Source: a candidate division TM6 bacterium GW2011_GWE2_36_25
GTDB lineage: Bacteria > Babelota > Babeliae > Babelales > UBA12409
Reading direction: 5' to 3'
Length of the DNA stretch: 64,000 bases
NCBI GenBank assembly: GCA_000991575.1
Contig: LBRU01000001.1
Span: 1 to 64,000, forward strand
This document shows, piece by piece, positions 9,806 to 19,547 of this stretch. Below the pieces are notes generated by a model. It did no database searches. It was not told the DNA's origin and saw nothing but the letters and a program-made list of their open reading frames with translations. How positions within the stretch are numbered: position 1 is the stretch's first letter; each line of letters opens with the position of its first letter. A program made the translations under genes and the position numbers.

Positions 9806-11338
9806 ATGATAAAAAGGTTGCTATTTGTCGCATGCATGCTTTTATTTGGTCATCTGGTCAATGCAAAACCAAAAATAACTGTCGTCATGGTGATTGATCA
9901 GTTTGCAGCGCATTACTTGCCGAAACTAGATCCATATTTAAGCCATGGTTTTTATAATCTTTTACGCAATGGGGTCGTTTACACAAATGCATATTTGCCT
10001 TATGCAACAACTTCAACGGCCGTTGGTCATGCAAGCATTGGCACCGGCGCTCTTCCAAAAGACCACGGCATTATTTACAATAAATGGCTTGATCAATATG
10101 GCAACAAGGTTGCACCAGAAGATGACAATGGTAAAAATATTATGCTACCAACACTTAATGCACCATTCCTCGCTGAAAATAAAAATAATAAAGCACTTGC
10201 TATCTCGTTTAAACCACGAGCGACATTTGGCATGGCAGGAAAAACCGCCGCAGCAATTTGGTTTAATGAATCAACCGCACAATTTGAAACAAATAGTAAT
10301 AGCTCACTTATCAATAAAATCCTAGCGCAATGGAATAAAAAAATAAAAAATTTAAGTCTTTCCTGGAAGCCAATTTATAACGATGAACGTTATTATCAAT
10401 TTCCCCATATTCATGACTATCGATACGCAAGTGAACCAAAAATAATCAACACACAGGCCTCGCCAACTAACCCAGAAGAGTTTTCTGAGCGGTTTACAAA
10501 ACTTCCCATAGCAAACGAAACCTTGCTCGACATGGCAACCGAATATATTAAGCAACAATATCAAAATAATCCTGATGGCAACATCTTACTCTGGATTAGC
10601 CTCAGCCCTCTTGATAAAGTTGGCCATATTTACGGTCCATATAGTCAAGAAGTCGTCGATATGATTTATCAACTTGATCATCAAATAGATTCTTTCATGA
10701 ATAACGTAAATACTATTACCAGTGATGATACACTTTATGTTTTAACTGCTGACCATGGCGTTATGCCAATACCTGAACTCATCAAGGATCAGCATCCTTC
10801 AGCGTTTCGCCTTGATGAAGAAAGAATTGTTAAAAGTGTAAATAATAAAATAAAGAAAAAATTAGGATACAACGACGCTATTGCCTGTCTCAAGGTACCT
10901 CATGTATTTTGTAATAAAAAATTAATAAAAAAATTATCACCGGATAAGAAAAATGAACTTCTTAATGCAATCAAGCAAGCTTTTAGAAAAGCTCCCGGCA
11001 TACAAAATATTTACACGGAAGCAGAATTACTCCACATGAATCCACCACAAGGAACCGTTCAATGGCTTCTAAAAAACAATGTTTACCCAACACGCAGTGG
11101 CGATCTCTTAGTAGAAATCAAGCCTTATACCATCATCAGCAAATATACGGGGGGGACTAAGCACCTCGCACCATATTCGTACAACACACATGTACCTCTC
11201 ATTATTTATCAAAAAGGGCTTCATGAACGCAAAGTAATATCTCAAAAGTTATGGATGCCCCAAGTCACCGCAACACTTGCCAATGCTTTAGAAATTCCTC
11301 AACCATCGGAAAAAGTATTGCCCGCACTACCATTATAA
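9806..11338 (+). CDS. Exported alkaline-phosphatase-superfamily hydrolase, copy 2
   Basis: 510 residues, ribosome-binding site GGAGGAG before ATG 9806, signal peptide MIKRLLFVACMLLFGHLVNA. Same motif order as copy 1: VVMVIDQF (Asp31), STAVGHASIGTG with candidate nucleophile Thr71, KDHGII, and TADHGV later. The two proteins align over their full length, including the NTHVPLI tail block against NLHVPLI. They arose by tandem duplication and have diverged considerably. An intrinsic terminator follows 3 bases after the stop. Specificity cannot be read. Confidence 0.8.
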   Translation: MIKRLLFVACMLLFGHLVNAKPKITVVMVIDQFAAHYLPKLDPYLSHGFYNLLRNGVVYTNAYLPYATTSTAVGHASIGTGALPKDHGIIYNKWLDQYGNKVAPEDDNGKNIMLPTLNAPFLAENKNNKALAISFKPRATFGMAGKTAAAIWFNESTAQFETNSNSSLINKILAQWNKKIKNLSLSWKPIYNDERYYQFPHIHDYRYASEPKIINTQASPTNPEEFSERFTKLPIANETLLDMATEYIKQQYQNNPDGNILLWISLSPLDKVGHIYGPYSQEVVDMIYQLDHQIDSFMNNVNTITSDDTLYVLTADHGVMPIPELIKDQHPSAFRLDEERIVKSVNNKIKKKLGYNDAIACLKVPHVFCNKKLIKKLSPDKKNELLNAIKQAFRKAPGIQNIYTEAELLHMNPPQGTVQWLLKNNVYPTRSGDLLVEIKPYTIISKYTGGTKHLAPYSYNTHVPLIIYQKGLHERKVISQKLWMPQVTATLANALEIPQPSEKVLPALPL

Positions 11339-11340
11339 GA

Positions 11341-11391
11341 AAAGAAGAACCGCACGAAGATCATAAAAAGATCTTCGTGCGGTTCTTCTTT
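11341..11391. terminator. Long bidirectional terminator hairpin
   Basis: A perfect 22-bp stem: 11341-11362 pairs with 11370-11391, loop ATAAAAA. The outer arms are AAAGAAG/CTTCTTT, so it can act on both strands. It ends the phosphatase pair and may also serve the convergent Nudix gene. The stem is unusually long for an intrinsic terminator. Confidence 0.85.
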
Positions 11392-11425
11392 AAAATTACG
11401 TTTAAAAACTTTGGAGTAAAGATAA

Positions 11426-12037
11426 TTATATCAATGCTTTCAAAACTAACTGACTCCATGTTTCAAACTTTGACAAATCAGTAATTGAAGATAATTTAAC
11501 CATATTACCTTCTTTGAGCTCTGAACGAACTTGAATATTTGACGTTTCCCCTTTGATCAAAAAGACAAATCCCAAATGCACCTGGCCAACACTATTGGTG
11601 TCATCATTTACAATGCCAAGAGGTTCAAATTCAAATTTATCATGATAGACAACTTCTTCGTGAAATTCACGACACGCCCAATCAAAAATTGTTGAACCTA
11701 ATAAATCTTCTTTTCGAATATGGCCACCAATGCCAACACTCAATTTACTCGCCAACCGTTGTTCGGATGCGGTTGATTTCCGTTGCACAACAAAAACATG
11801 ATCTTCATGAGTAAAAACCAAATATGGAATAATCTGTTTATAATGTGGATCATTTTCCATTGCTATGCGCGACTGAAACTGTCCATGACGTTCAATAGCC
11901 CACATATACCAATCATAATCCAACTGCTTCAAACCATACCATGCCGGCTCAGGCTGAAAAACAATATCACGACGTATGACTAAAATTTGCTCATCTTGAA
12001 CCGCTGGACTTGGCTGTGTGAATAATTGCTTTTGCAT
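11426..12037 (-). CDS. Nudix-family hydrolase (COG4112-like)
   Basis: About 203 residues. A Nudix box is recognisable at mid-protein: GGHIRKED, then ACREFHEEV, which matches the REUxEE core. The N-terminal section DEQILVIRRDIVF and the LVFTHEDHVFVVQR strand fit the predicted phosphoesterases of the MutT family. The box is stretched by a few residues relative to the strict consensus. Such proteins hydrolyse nucleoside-diphosphate derivatives; the substrate is unknown. ATG 12037 has AGGGG at good spacing; the ATG at 12043 abuts it. Confidence 0.7.
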   Translation of the reverse strand: MQKQLFTQPSPAVQDEQILVIRRDIVFQPEPAWYGLKQLDYDWYMWAIERHGQFQSRIAMENDPHYKQIIPYLVFTHEDHVFVVQRKSTASEQRLASKLSVGIGGHIRKEDLLGSTIFDWACREFHEEVVYHDKFEFEPLGIVNDDTNSVGQVHLGFVFLIKGETSNIQVRSELKEGNMVKLSSITDLSKFETWSQLVLKALI

Positions 12038-12111
12038 ATTCATCCCCTGTGAGATGTTTGTTGGTAAACTTATTCTATTAATTTCTAAATTGCAAGCGCG
12101 TGTAGGGAAAA

Positions 12112-12129
12112 GGCCTTGTTACCAAGGCC
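12112..12129. repeat. Isolated GC-rich hairpin upstream of the Nudix gene
   Basis: GGCCTTG, TTAC loop, CAAGGCC. On the minus strand it is followed only by TTTTCCC, a weak U tract. No minus-strand gene lies just upstream that would need it. The rest of the gap 12044-12343 is AT-rich and holds no ORF; it contains the likely brnQ promoter. Confidence 0.35.
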
Positions 12130-12282
12130 CTCGCTCTCATACATCTCCCATTCCACCGCACTGCTTAATTACAGATGAATTGAAAAAACATTAGAACAAG
12201 AATAAAAAAATAACAAGTCTTTTTTTATTCTTTATAAAAAATTCATAAAAATCATCTTATCACAATTATTTTCAATCTATGA

Positions 12283-12288
12283 TATAAT
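12283..12288 (+). promoter_or_regulatory. Probable -10 box for brnQ
   Basis: TATAAT lies 56 bases upstream of the brnQ ATG. No good -35 hexamer is found at 16-18 bases; TTATCA is 20 bases away. A promoter is expected because the gene opens a forward transcription unit. Confidence 0.4.
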
Positions 12289-12343
12289 CTAAAAATTAAG
12301 AGTTCTCATTAACCATCCACTATTAATTTACAAGGATGCTCCA

Positions 12344-13504
12344 ATGAAAAAAGTAACAATATCTGAAATTTGTATAATCGGCCTCGCAATATTTTCCATG
12401 CTCTTTGGTGCAGGCAATATTATGCTTGCCATTAATGTTGGCATGCGCGCAGGATTCCATTTTACCTGGGCGAATTTCTCATTTATTTTAACGTCAGTAA
12501 TCATGCCAATTGCAGGCTTAATTGCAGTCGTCCTTTTCAATGGTGATTACAATGAATATTTTAATCGACTCGGTAAAATTCCAGGGCAAGCACTCATCTT
12601 TCTGATCATGTTAATCATCGGCCCACTTAATGTCATTCCTCGCATCATTACACTCTCTCATACCATGCTTGAGCAATTTTTACCAAACAATAGCCTCGCT
12701 CCTTTTGCTATCGCATTTCTTCTACTTACATTTTTAGCAACTGTTAAAGAAAGTAAGGTTATCTCTTTACTTGGTCGAATTATTAGCCCAACACTTATCA
12801 TAGCACTTCTGGTAATTATCGTTGTTGGTATGTTCAAAACCGGCACCGTTATACCAACCACCAGTTCACTCTGGGAAATTTTCTGGCGTGAAAGCAAATA
12901 TGGATTTGTTACGTTCGATCTCTTAGGAACCATCTTTTTCGGATCAATAGTTATCAATCTCTTAAAAAAAGATTCTCAAGAAAAACTCAGTCAACAATCC
13001 ACTTTGCGCGCTTCGTTATATGGCGGATTACTTGGAAGCGCACTTCTTGGCATAGTCTATGTTGGCCTCGCCTGGGTCGGCAATAAACAGAGTTACGGAT
13101 TAACCTATATAAATGAAGGCGAACTTTTACGCGAAATTGCCTTACGAATTCTCGGACCCTGGGGTCTTTTGTTTATGGCTACTGCTGTATTTATGGCATG
13201 CTTTTCAACAGCTATTGCATTAATGGTTGTTGTAAGTGAATACATTCAAAAAAATGTTTCTCGCAATAAGCTGAGCTACATACAATCACTCATCGCCGTT
13301 CACCTTGCTACTTATTTTCCATCAACGATGGGACTCAGCGCTGCCATGAGTCTTTCAATTGGACCTGTTGCAAGCATCATTTACCCTATTGTAATGATGA
13401 TAACTGCATGCAATTTGGCTTATAAATTCTTAGGCTTTAAATCAATCAAAATGCCAACACTTATTACGGCTATTATTTCAACTGTGCTATACTTGGCACT
13501 ATAA
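12344..13504 (+). CDS. brnQ: Branched-chain amino acid transporter (LIVCS/BrnQ family)
   Basis: 386 residues, about 11-12 membrane segments. The family signature near residue 18 (IFSMLFGAGNIML) and GPLNVIPRIITLSH near residue 90 match BrnQ, a cation symporter that imports leucine, isoleucine and valine. It is about 40-50 residues shorter than E. coli BrnQ. The ATG follows AAGGATG at a short distance. It sits 25 bases ahead of leuS and is probably cotranscribed, so leucine uptake and leucine charging are paired. This fits a bacterium dependent on outside amino acids. Confidence 0.85.
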   Translation: MKKVTISEICIIGLAIFSMLFGAGNIMLAINVGMRAGFHFTWANFSFILTSVIMPIAGLIAVVLFNGDYNEYFNRLGKIPGQALIFLIMLIIGPLNVIPRIITLSHTMLEQFLPNNSLAPFAIAFLLLTFLATVKESKVISLLGRIISPTLIIALLVIIVVGMFKTGTVIPTTSSLWEIFWRESKYGFVTFDLLGTIFFGSIVINLLKKDSQEKLSQQSTLRASLYGGLLGSALLGIVYVGLAWVGNKQSYGLTYINEGELLREIALRILGPWGLLFMATAVFMACFSTAIALMVVVSEYIQKNVSRNKLSYIQSLIAVHLATYFPSTMGLSAAMSLSIGPVASIIYPIVMMITACNLAYKFLGFKSIKMPTLITAIISTVLYLAL

Positions 13505-13529
13505 AAAAGATCTTGTCCAAGGATAATAA

Positions 13530-15980
13530 ATGACTTACGAGCCACAAAAAATTCAAAAAAAATGGCAAAAACGGTGGGAAGAAAAATCAATCATACACGT
13601 ACAACAATCAACAGAAAATATTAAAAAATATTATTGTCTCGACATGTTTCCCTATCCATCAGGAGCAGGACTTCACATAGGACATTGGAAAAGTTACGTC
13701 CTTTCAGATATTTATACACGCATAAAGTGGCTTCAAAAATACAACGTCCTTCATCCAATGGGATGGGATGCTTTTGGTCTGCCAGCAGAAAATGCTGCAA
13801 TTAAAGAAGGAATTCATCCACGCGTAAGCACCGAAAGAAATGTAAAAAATTTTAAAAGACAGCTCACTGAAATTGGCGCCTTATATGATTGGTCTAAAGA
13901 GATAAATACGACTGATCCTGATTATTATAAATGGACACAATGGATCTTTTTACAAATGTATAAAGCTGGATTAGCTTATCGTGCAAATATGCCGATTAAT
14001 TGGTGTCCCTCTTGTAAAACAGGTCTTGCCAATGAAGAAGTTATTAATGGTGCATGCGAACGTTGTGGTACACATGTCATACAAAGACAGATTCCACAAT
14101 GGATGTTAAAAATCACTGATTACGCAGAAAAACTTTTAGATGGACTTGATAAATTAGATTGGTCAGAAAAAGTTAAACAGATGCAACGCAACTGGATTGG
14201 CAAAAGCTATGGTTGCAAAATTATTTTCAAAACGCAAGATCATCATGGAAATGAAATCGAGCTTCCCGTATTTACAACACGCCCCGATACTATTTTTGGT
14301 GCAACATATCTCGTCTTAGCTCCTGAACTCGATTACGTACTTGATATTGTAACGCCCGAACAATTTGATGCAGTGCGCGCTTATCGCGAGAAAGTGCAAA
14401 AAATGTCATCTTTCGAGCGACAACTTGATAAAGAAAAAAGTGGCGTATTTACGGGCGCCTATGCAAAATGCCCAATATCAGAAAAAAAACTTCCCATTTA
14501 TATAGCCAGTTACGTCTTACCTGATTATGGTACTGGCATGATCATGGCCGTTCCAGCACATGATGAACGTGATTTTGAATTTGCCAAGAAACATGATCTA
14601 CCAATCGTACAAGTTATCGATTCTCCTGAAGCAAAAAAAGATGCACAAGGAAATCTCATTGAACCTTACACAGGTGAAGGCACCTTAATTAACAGTGATT
14701 TTCTCAGCGGCTTGGATGCCAAAACAAGTGGCATAGAAACCATATGCAATTATATTGAAGAAAAAGGTATTGGAAAAAGAGAAGTTCAATATAAATTACG
14801 TGATTGGATATTTTCACGCCAACGTTACTGGGGAGAACCAATTCCACTGATTTATTGCGATAAATGTGGAATCGTTCCGGTACCAGAAGACAAATTACCA
14901 GTTTTTCTTCCCGATGTTGAAAAATATGAACCTACTGGCACTGGAGAATCTCCTTTAGCAGCTATCAAAGAATGGGTTAATACCTCGTGCCCCCAATGCG
15001 GTGGACCTGCAAAAAGAGAAACAAATACGATGCCTCAATGGGCAGGATCATGCTGGTACTTTTTACGATATCCAAATCCACAACTCAAAGACAAACCATG
15101 GACACTTGAAGAAATTTCTTATTGGCTTCCAGTTGACCTCTATGTTGGTGGTATTGAACACGCTATTTTACACCTTCTTTACGCTCGTTTTTACGTAAAA
15201 GTTCTTGCTGATTTGGGCTATTTGCCTTTTGATGAACCATTTAAAAAACTTTTCAATCAAGGCATGATTCTCAAATATTCAGAAAAAAGCGGCCAAGTTG
15301 AAAAAATGTCCAAATCAAAAGGCAATGTTGTTAATCCTGACGACATCGTGAGTGCTTATGGCTCAGATATTCTCCGTTTATATATCATGTTTATGGGACC
15401 GCCAGAACTTGATTGCGAGTGGCAAGATAATGGACTAGAAGGAATGCGCAGATTCCTTAATAAATTCTGGAATTATTTTACCAATCCTCAAACTATTTTG
15501 CCCGATAATGAAAAAGAAGATCAAAAAGCATCACAACGGGTGAGCATCTTTTTAAAAGAATTCCAAGAACGAATTGAAAATTTCAAACCCAACACAGCGA
15601 TTTCGGCCGCTATGGAATTTATTAATGACGCAAGCACACAAGAGTTACGACTCAGCAAAAAGAGCGCAGAGGCGATTTTAACCTCCTTATCAATCTTCGC
15701 TCCATTTATCACCAGTGAATTATTAGAAAAATTATTTAATAAAAAACTTTCTGAATGCACATGGCCAACATACGACAAAAAACTCGTAGCTTCACAACCC
15801 GTAACGATCGTCATTCAAATAAATGGAAAAACACGCGCAAGTTTTGAAACTGAAAAAGACACAACTAAAGAAATGATTCTAACAGAAGCCCATAAAGTAG
15901 CGCAACGATGGCTTGAAGGCAAAAAAATTATTAAAACTATTTTTGTACCAAACCGACTTATAAATTTTGTTATTAAGTAA
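13530..15980 (+). CDS. leuS: Leucyl-tRNA synthetase
   Basis: 816 residues, full length. Class I catalytic motifs are present: HIGHWKSY near residue 57 and KMSKSKGN near residue 592. A zinc-like cluster (NWCPSCKTG, ACERCG) sits at about 155-180. A second CDKCG/CPQCGG ribbon lies near residue 450-490. The CP1 editing domain follows the zinc cluster, with the threonine-rich TTRPDTIFGATY and the GTGMIMAVPAHDERD loop that clears mischarged tRNA. The tRNA-binding C-terminal domain ends in PNRLINFVIK. A terminator overlaps the stop. Confidence 0.97.
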   Translation: MTYEPQKIQKKWQKRWEEKSIIHVQQSTENIKKYYCLDMFPYPSGAGLHIGHWKSYVLSDIYTRIKWLQKYNVLHPMGWDAFGLPAENAAIKEGIHPRVSTERNVKNFKRQLTEIGALYDWSKEINTTDPDYYKWTQWIFLQMYKAGLAYRANMPINWCPSCKTGLANEEVINGACERCGTHVIQRQIPQWMLKITDYAEKLLDGLDKLDWSEKVKQMQRNWIGKSYGCKIIFKTQDHHGNEIELPVFTTRPDTIFGATYLVLAPELDYVLDIVTPEQFDAVRAYREKVQKMSSFERQLDKEKSGVFTGAYAKCPISEKKLPIYIASYVLPDYGTGMIMAVPAHDERDFEFAKKHDLPIVQVIDSPEAKKDAQGNLIEPYTGEGTLINSDFLSGLDAKTSGIETICNYIEEKGIGKREVQYKLRDWIFSRQRYWGEPIPLIYCDKCGIVPVPEDKLPVFLPDVEKYEPTGTGESPLAAIKEWVNTSCPQCGGPAKRETNTMPQWAGSCWYFLRYPNPQLKDKPWTLEEISYWLPVDLYVGGIEHAILHLLYARFYVKVLADLGYLPFDEPFKKLFNQGMILKYSEKSGQVEKMSKSKGNVVNPDDIVSAYGSDILRLYIMFMGPPELDCEWQDNGLEGMRRFLNKFWNYFTNPQTILPDNEKEDQKASQRVSIFLKEFQERIENFKPNTAISAAMEFINDASTQELRLSKKSAEAILTSLSIFAPFITSELLEKLFNKKLSECTWPTYDKKLVASQPVTIVIQINGKTRASFETEKDTTKEMILTEAHKVAQRWLEGKKIIKTIFVPNRLINFVIK

Positions 15981-16020
15981 AAAAGTGGCCGAGTTTTCAA
16001 TTTAACTCGGCCACTTTTTT
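15979..16020. terminator. Intrinsic terminator of brnQ-leuS
   Basis: 17-bp perfect stem: 15979-15995 pairs with 16004-16020, an 8-base loop and T run. The stem starts within the leuS stop codon. It is symmetrical and may also end the convergent gene at 16035. Confidence 0.85.
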
Positions 16021-16034
16021 AAATAGAGATTTTC

Positions 16035-17738
16035 TTAAATCTTGTGTCCCTTAAATAAAATGTATTCTACCCCAAATTTATCAGTAATCTTAATCAGAAA
16101 CATATTTTCAATAATTGTATATTCTTCCGATGAAGACATCGCCTTCTTTTCATCTTCTTCAATTAAAACTTCTTCAGGTTGCTCCAAAAATGGCCTTCCC
16201 TTATCTATTGCTTCTTTTAAATCTTGTTCATTCTTATCATGAAAAAAGCGATGAATCACTGTCTGCGTTTCCTTATTGTAAGCAATTGCAAAATATCCTA
16301 TGAGCATTTCTTCCCCCGGAATCTTAATTGCACCAGGAAAATTAAGCACGCGATAGTCTCTACCTTTTTTATGATAATCATTTTCAATAGCTAAATGTCT
16401 AAATTCCTGCTCAATGCAAAAAGGAAGACGGTGACGAATAATAGTCTCTTTTTTTGGCAATAATGATTTGGGGTTTGCCGGATCACAATATCCTTGGCGC
16501 TTAAAAGCTTCCTCCTCATCATTATGCCAATCTAATACGCGAAAATCATAATCTTGAAAAATAGGCTCAGAACGAGGAAAATCAAAGTTCAAATTAAATT
16601 CATCTGATTCACTTGCAATGGAAATTGAAGATAGATCCTCGCATAAAACATTTTCTGCATCATCCTTTTCTGATTCCTCTTTAAACACTAAACTCTTTTT
16701 TTTGCCCTTCTTTTTGCGAGAATATCTTTTCTTCTTACCAATTTTAGTAATCTTTTCAGTTTTTTCGATGCAAGATTCTTCTTTTTCTATTTTTTCATGA
16801 GGAATCTTTTTATCAGGATCTTCAAAAGATAATAAATGGGATAGTAAATCTTCTCCTTTAAAAAACCAGCTTTTGCGTTTTTCTGGATTATCTTGAGTTA
16901 ATCTAGAAAATTTTTCTATCGATGATTCATAAAGTTTATCAAATTTTGGTTTCAAATCTTTATAAAACTTAACCAGCCTGTCACAGGCTGATGCATATTT
17001 GTCTTCCGAAAATACGTTATGAACCACTCCCTCTTTAAGTCGAGAAATATCCATCAATATGAAATAAGCACACGCAGGATAACAGTATTCTCTTATACAA
17101 TCAATCAGACTGTTCATATCAACTTCAGGCATCATTGAAAACAATCTTACTGCTTCCTCCTTATATTCATCCGCTAAATCTTTATAACAGTCCGTCTTTT
17201 TTATATATAAAGCTGCCTGCAACTGTTTATCAGCAACTCTGCTAATTAAAAAATCTAGCAATCGTATTCGTTGTACAATGCTTAAATTCTTTCTGTCGGC
17301 ATTTTCTAATATAAGATTAATACTTTTTAATTCAGGAGAATCTTTAATATCAACTTCATAAGAATAATCTCCATCGCTATCACGCCGCTTGCTCAACCAT
17401 GAAAAATGTTTATTAAAAAAATCAACCAGTCGCAAATTTTCTTGTACCGCCCATCTAAGAGACGCTACTGAAACAATCAATCGATCCTGCCAAGCAAGAA
17501 AGTTCGCTATAAGATGCAATCTACCTACATAAGAATCGAAAGTTTCTCGATGAAGCTTTTTTATCTCCAAATCAGGCAACTCTTCTTTTTGTCGTCGATC
17601 TGAATCCCATTTTGCTTTTTTTCCCTTAATAGAAGATTCGCAATGATTTACAGCTTCTTCCCATGTAAGTTGCTTTTTCATCGAATTACAAGAAAAAATA
17701 AGCCCTAAAATAAAAATAAATGAACATAATTTCTTCAC
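16035..17738 (-). CDS. Exported protein of unknown function, possible lipoprotein
   Basis: 567 residues from GTG 17738 (GGAGG, good spacing). The N-terminus VKKLCSFIFILGLIFSC ends in a cysteine preceded by IFS, a passable lipobox. The middle is helical and charged, with a very basic stretch near residue 350-380 (KKKRYSRKKKGKKKS) followed by acidic sequence. The C-terminal 170 residues look globular, with NFPGAIKIPGEE. No known domain was recognised. The upstream gene 17788-19347 has a similar N-x-PGA-...-GE block, so the pair may share a C-terminal fold. The region 17739-17787 is a short spacer. Confidence 0.6.
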   Translation of the reverse strand: MKKLCSFIFILGLIFSCNSMKKQLTWEEAVNHCESSIKGKKAKWDSDRRQKEELPDLEIKKLHRETFDSYVGRLHLIANFLAWQDRLIVSVASLRWAVQENLRLVDFFNKHFSWLSKRRDSDGDYSYEVDIKDSPELKSINLILENADRKNLSIVQRIRLLDFLISRVADKQLQAALYIKKTDCYKDLADEYKEEAVRLFSMMPEVDMNSLIDCIREYCYPACAYFILMDISRLKEGVVHNVFSEDKYASACDRLVKFYKDLKPKFDKLYESSIEKFSRLTQDNPEKRKSWFFKGEDLLSHLLSFEDPDKKIPHEKIEKEESCIEKTEKITKIGKKKRYSRKKKGKKKSLVFKEESEKDDAENVLCEDLSSISIASESDEFNLNFDFPRSEPIFQDYDFRVLDWHNDEEEAFKRQGYCDPANPKSLLPKKETIIRHRLPFCIEQEFRHLAIENDYHKKGRDYRVLNFPGAIKIPGEEMLIGYFAIAYNKETQTVIHRFFHDKNEQDLKEAIDKGRPFLEQPEEVLIEEDEKKAMSSSEEYTIIENMFLIKITDKFGVEYILFKGHKI

Positions 17739-17787
17739 AATTAATCCTCCAAAAATTTCATAAAAATTAAAAAAACACTTATTAAAG

Positions 17788-19347
17788 TTATTTTTCACAC
17801 TTTATATATACAACGTTTTGGACCAAATATTCTTTCAAGGCTTTTATTAAACTTTCAGCACAAAGCTTTGATTGATAAATCACATCCAACAACCAATCGG
17901 TTTTCACAGCAAAACCAAACCCTTCAATCTTTTTTTCGCGATCTCTATCACACGTATAACAGGTGCGACCATGAAATAGTTCACCTACTCCCAATAAAAA
18001 TGCTTGCAATGCATTACAAGGAGGAATAAAAAAAAGTTTATTACCACTCACAATACTGTCGCGATAAAATTTTTTATCTATTTTTATTGCAAATCCAAAG
18101 GGAGCACTTGCTATAAATTCTCCCGCAACAGCACCTGGCATATTTATTTCACCGTCCTCAGCAAAATAACTTCTATCGTTATTTGCGCCACCTAATAAAT
18201 ATCCAAAACAATAAGAAAATTTCTTTACATGCTTTTTCGTAAGTTTTTCCTTTTCGCCTACGATAACATACTTTTTTTCCGAACCACGATACATAAAATA
18301 ATCATTGGGATTATCTCTTTCATTTAAAATTGCATTTACTAAAAATTGATCAGCAAATCGTGAAAAAAGATTATCTAAAACAAATCCTACTTCTTCAAAA
18401 CATGTATGTTTCACATCATGTCCAATTAAAAATTGATGTGCTGAAATAAATAACTTTAACTCAGATAAAAGCTGATTAATCAAATCAATGGCTGGCCAAC
18501 GCAATTGCGCATAAAGCGGTATTAAATCATTATTAAGTGCGCGCGAAAAACATATAAGAGAATCAGAAAAGAGTGTTTCATTAAAATTTTTAAAAAAATC
18601 ATGCCAAATCAACGTACAATTTTCATCCGAAGGATAAGTTTCTCTTATATCTCGTTTACAAAAGAAAAAATCACTCATCTCATAAAATTCACCATCAAAA
18701 GCTTTAAACAAGCGGTGTTTTTTTAAAAAGATAGCCAGTTCTTTTTTATCAAATAAACTTGGAAAATCAATATAACTTATAACATGTCGAACCAATTCAG
18801 ATGGCAAGTTCAATAAAGGAAGTACCCTTTTTATCTTTTCATGCTGATCGAGCCAAGTATCTAATTTTTCACGCATAAAATCACACAAAAATCCATCATC
18901 CTCCATCGTTGATGTATCACTATCTACACAAATAGCAGCGTGAGATGTCTGAAAAGCAAATATGTGTCTTCTATCAAAAAAACCCCTTTTTATTAATTTA
19001 CCCAAATGGGCTATCACTATTTGTTGCATACTCAGTTTTGCTGCATACAACTCGCATAATGTTGTCGGAATAAAGGATAAAATATAATTTGCTCCTAATC
19101 GCTCCTGAATTTTACCTTGAATAAAAGATTGTTCATCACTATCTAACTGAATCTTTTCATCTTCCGAAATATGGTCATTATACACATACATCGGAAAACG
19201 GTAGGTATTAATAATTTCATAAGCATGCTTAAACTCATCACAAGATAATAAACAAGCCTTTTCCCCTTCTTGACGCCAAACAATATATTCAGCAGATAAG
19301 AAAGTAGGAATAAAAAACACTAAAAAAAGCAATAAAAAATTTTTCAC
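17788..19347 (-). CDS. Exported protein with F-box-like motif
   Basis: 519 residues; GTG 19347 with GGAGG. Signal peptide VKNFLLLFLVFFIPTFLSA. Residues about 179-220 read LNLPSELVRHVISYID and then a helical, Leu/Phe-rich continuation. This matches the opening of eukaryotic F-box motifs (LP-x-E-L, then I-x-x-Y-[IL]). F-boxes recruit Skp1-Cullin ubiquitin ligases, and bacterial examples are translocated effectors. The C-terminal half contains INMPGAVAGEF and a cysteine-rich CYTCDRD. The remaining sequence is unrecognised. Cotranscribed with the gene at 16035. The F-box call is by eye only. Confidence 0.55.
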   Translation of the reverse strand: MKNFLLLFLVFFIPTFLSAEYIVWRQEGEKACLLSCDEFKHAYEIINTYRFPMYVYNDHISEDEKIQLDSDEQSFIQGKIQERLGANYILSFIPTTLCELYAAKLSMQQIVIAHLGKLIKRGFFDRRHIFAFQTSHAAICVDSDTSTMEDDGFLCDFMREKLDTWLDQHEKIKRVLPLLNLPSELVRHVISYIDFPSLFDKKELAIFLKKHRLFKAFDGEFYEMSDFFFCKRDIRETYPSDENCTLIWHDFFKNFNETLFSDSLICFSRALNNDLIPLYAQLRWPAIDLINQLLSELKLFISAHQFLIGHDVKHTCFEEVGFVLDNLFSRFADQFLVNAILNERDNPNDYFMYRGSEKKYVIVGEKEKLTKKHVKKFSYCFGYLLGGANNDRSYFAEDGEINMPGAVAGEFIASAPFGFAIKIDKKFYRDSIVSGNKLFFIPPCNALQAFLLGVGELFHGRTCYTCDRDREKKIEGFGFAVKTDWLLDVIYQSKLCAESLIKALKEYLVQNVVYIKCEK

Positions 19348-19547
19348 AAAAAACCTCCATTAAAAAGCATAAATCCAAGCTTCTACTCAGCCCACGCCTA
19401 CAATTTAAATATATCAAAAATTTTCAATCTGTCAATAATTTTCACTAAAATACCTATAAACTAGCTGAGAAATATATTCAAAAAAACGATAAAATTTGCA
19501 TCCTAAAACCACAGTGTCTAAGCTAAGAAAAAGAAAAAAGGGTATTT

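Noticed and set aside
9945-10564. Overlapping ORFs within the second alkaline-phosphatase-like gene
   Set aside because: Out-of-frame shadows of a gene with intact catalytic motifs.
12112-12129. Hairpin as an intrinsic terminator
   Set aside because: The T tract is interrupted and no suitable upstream gene exists on the strand where it is best; kept only as a hairpin.
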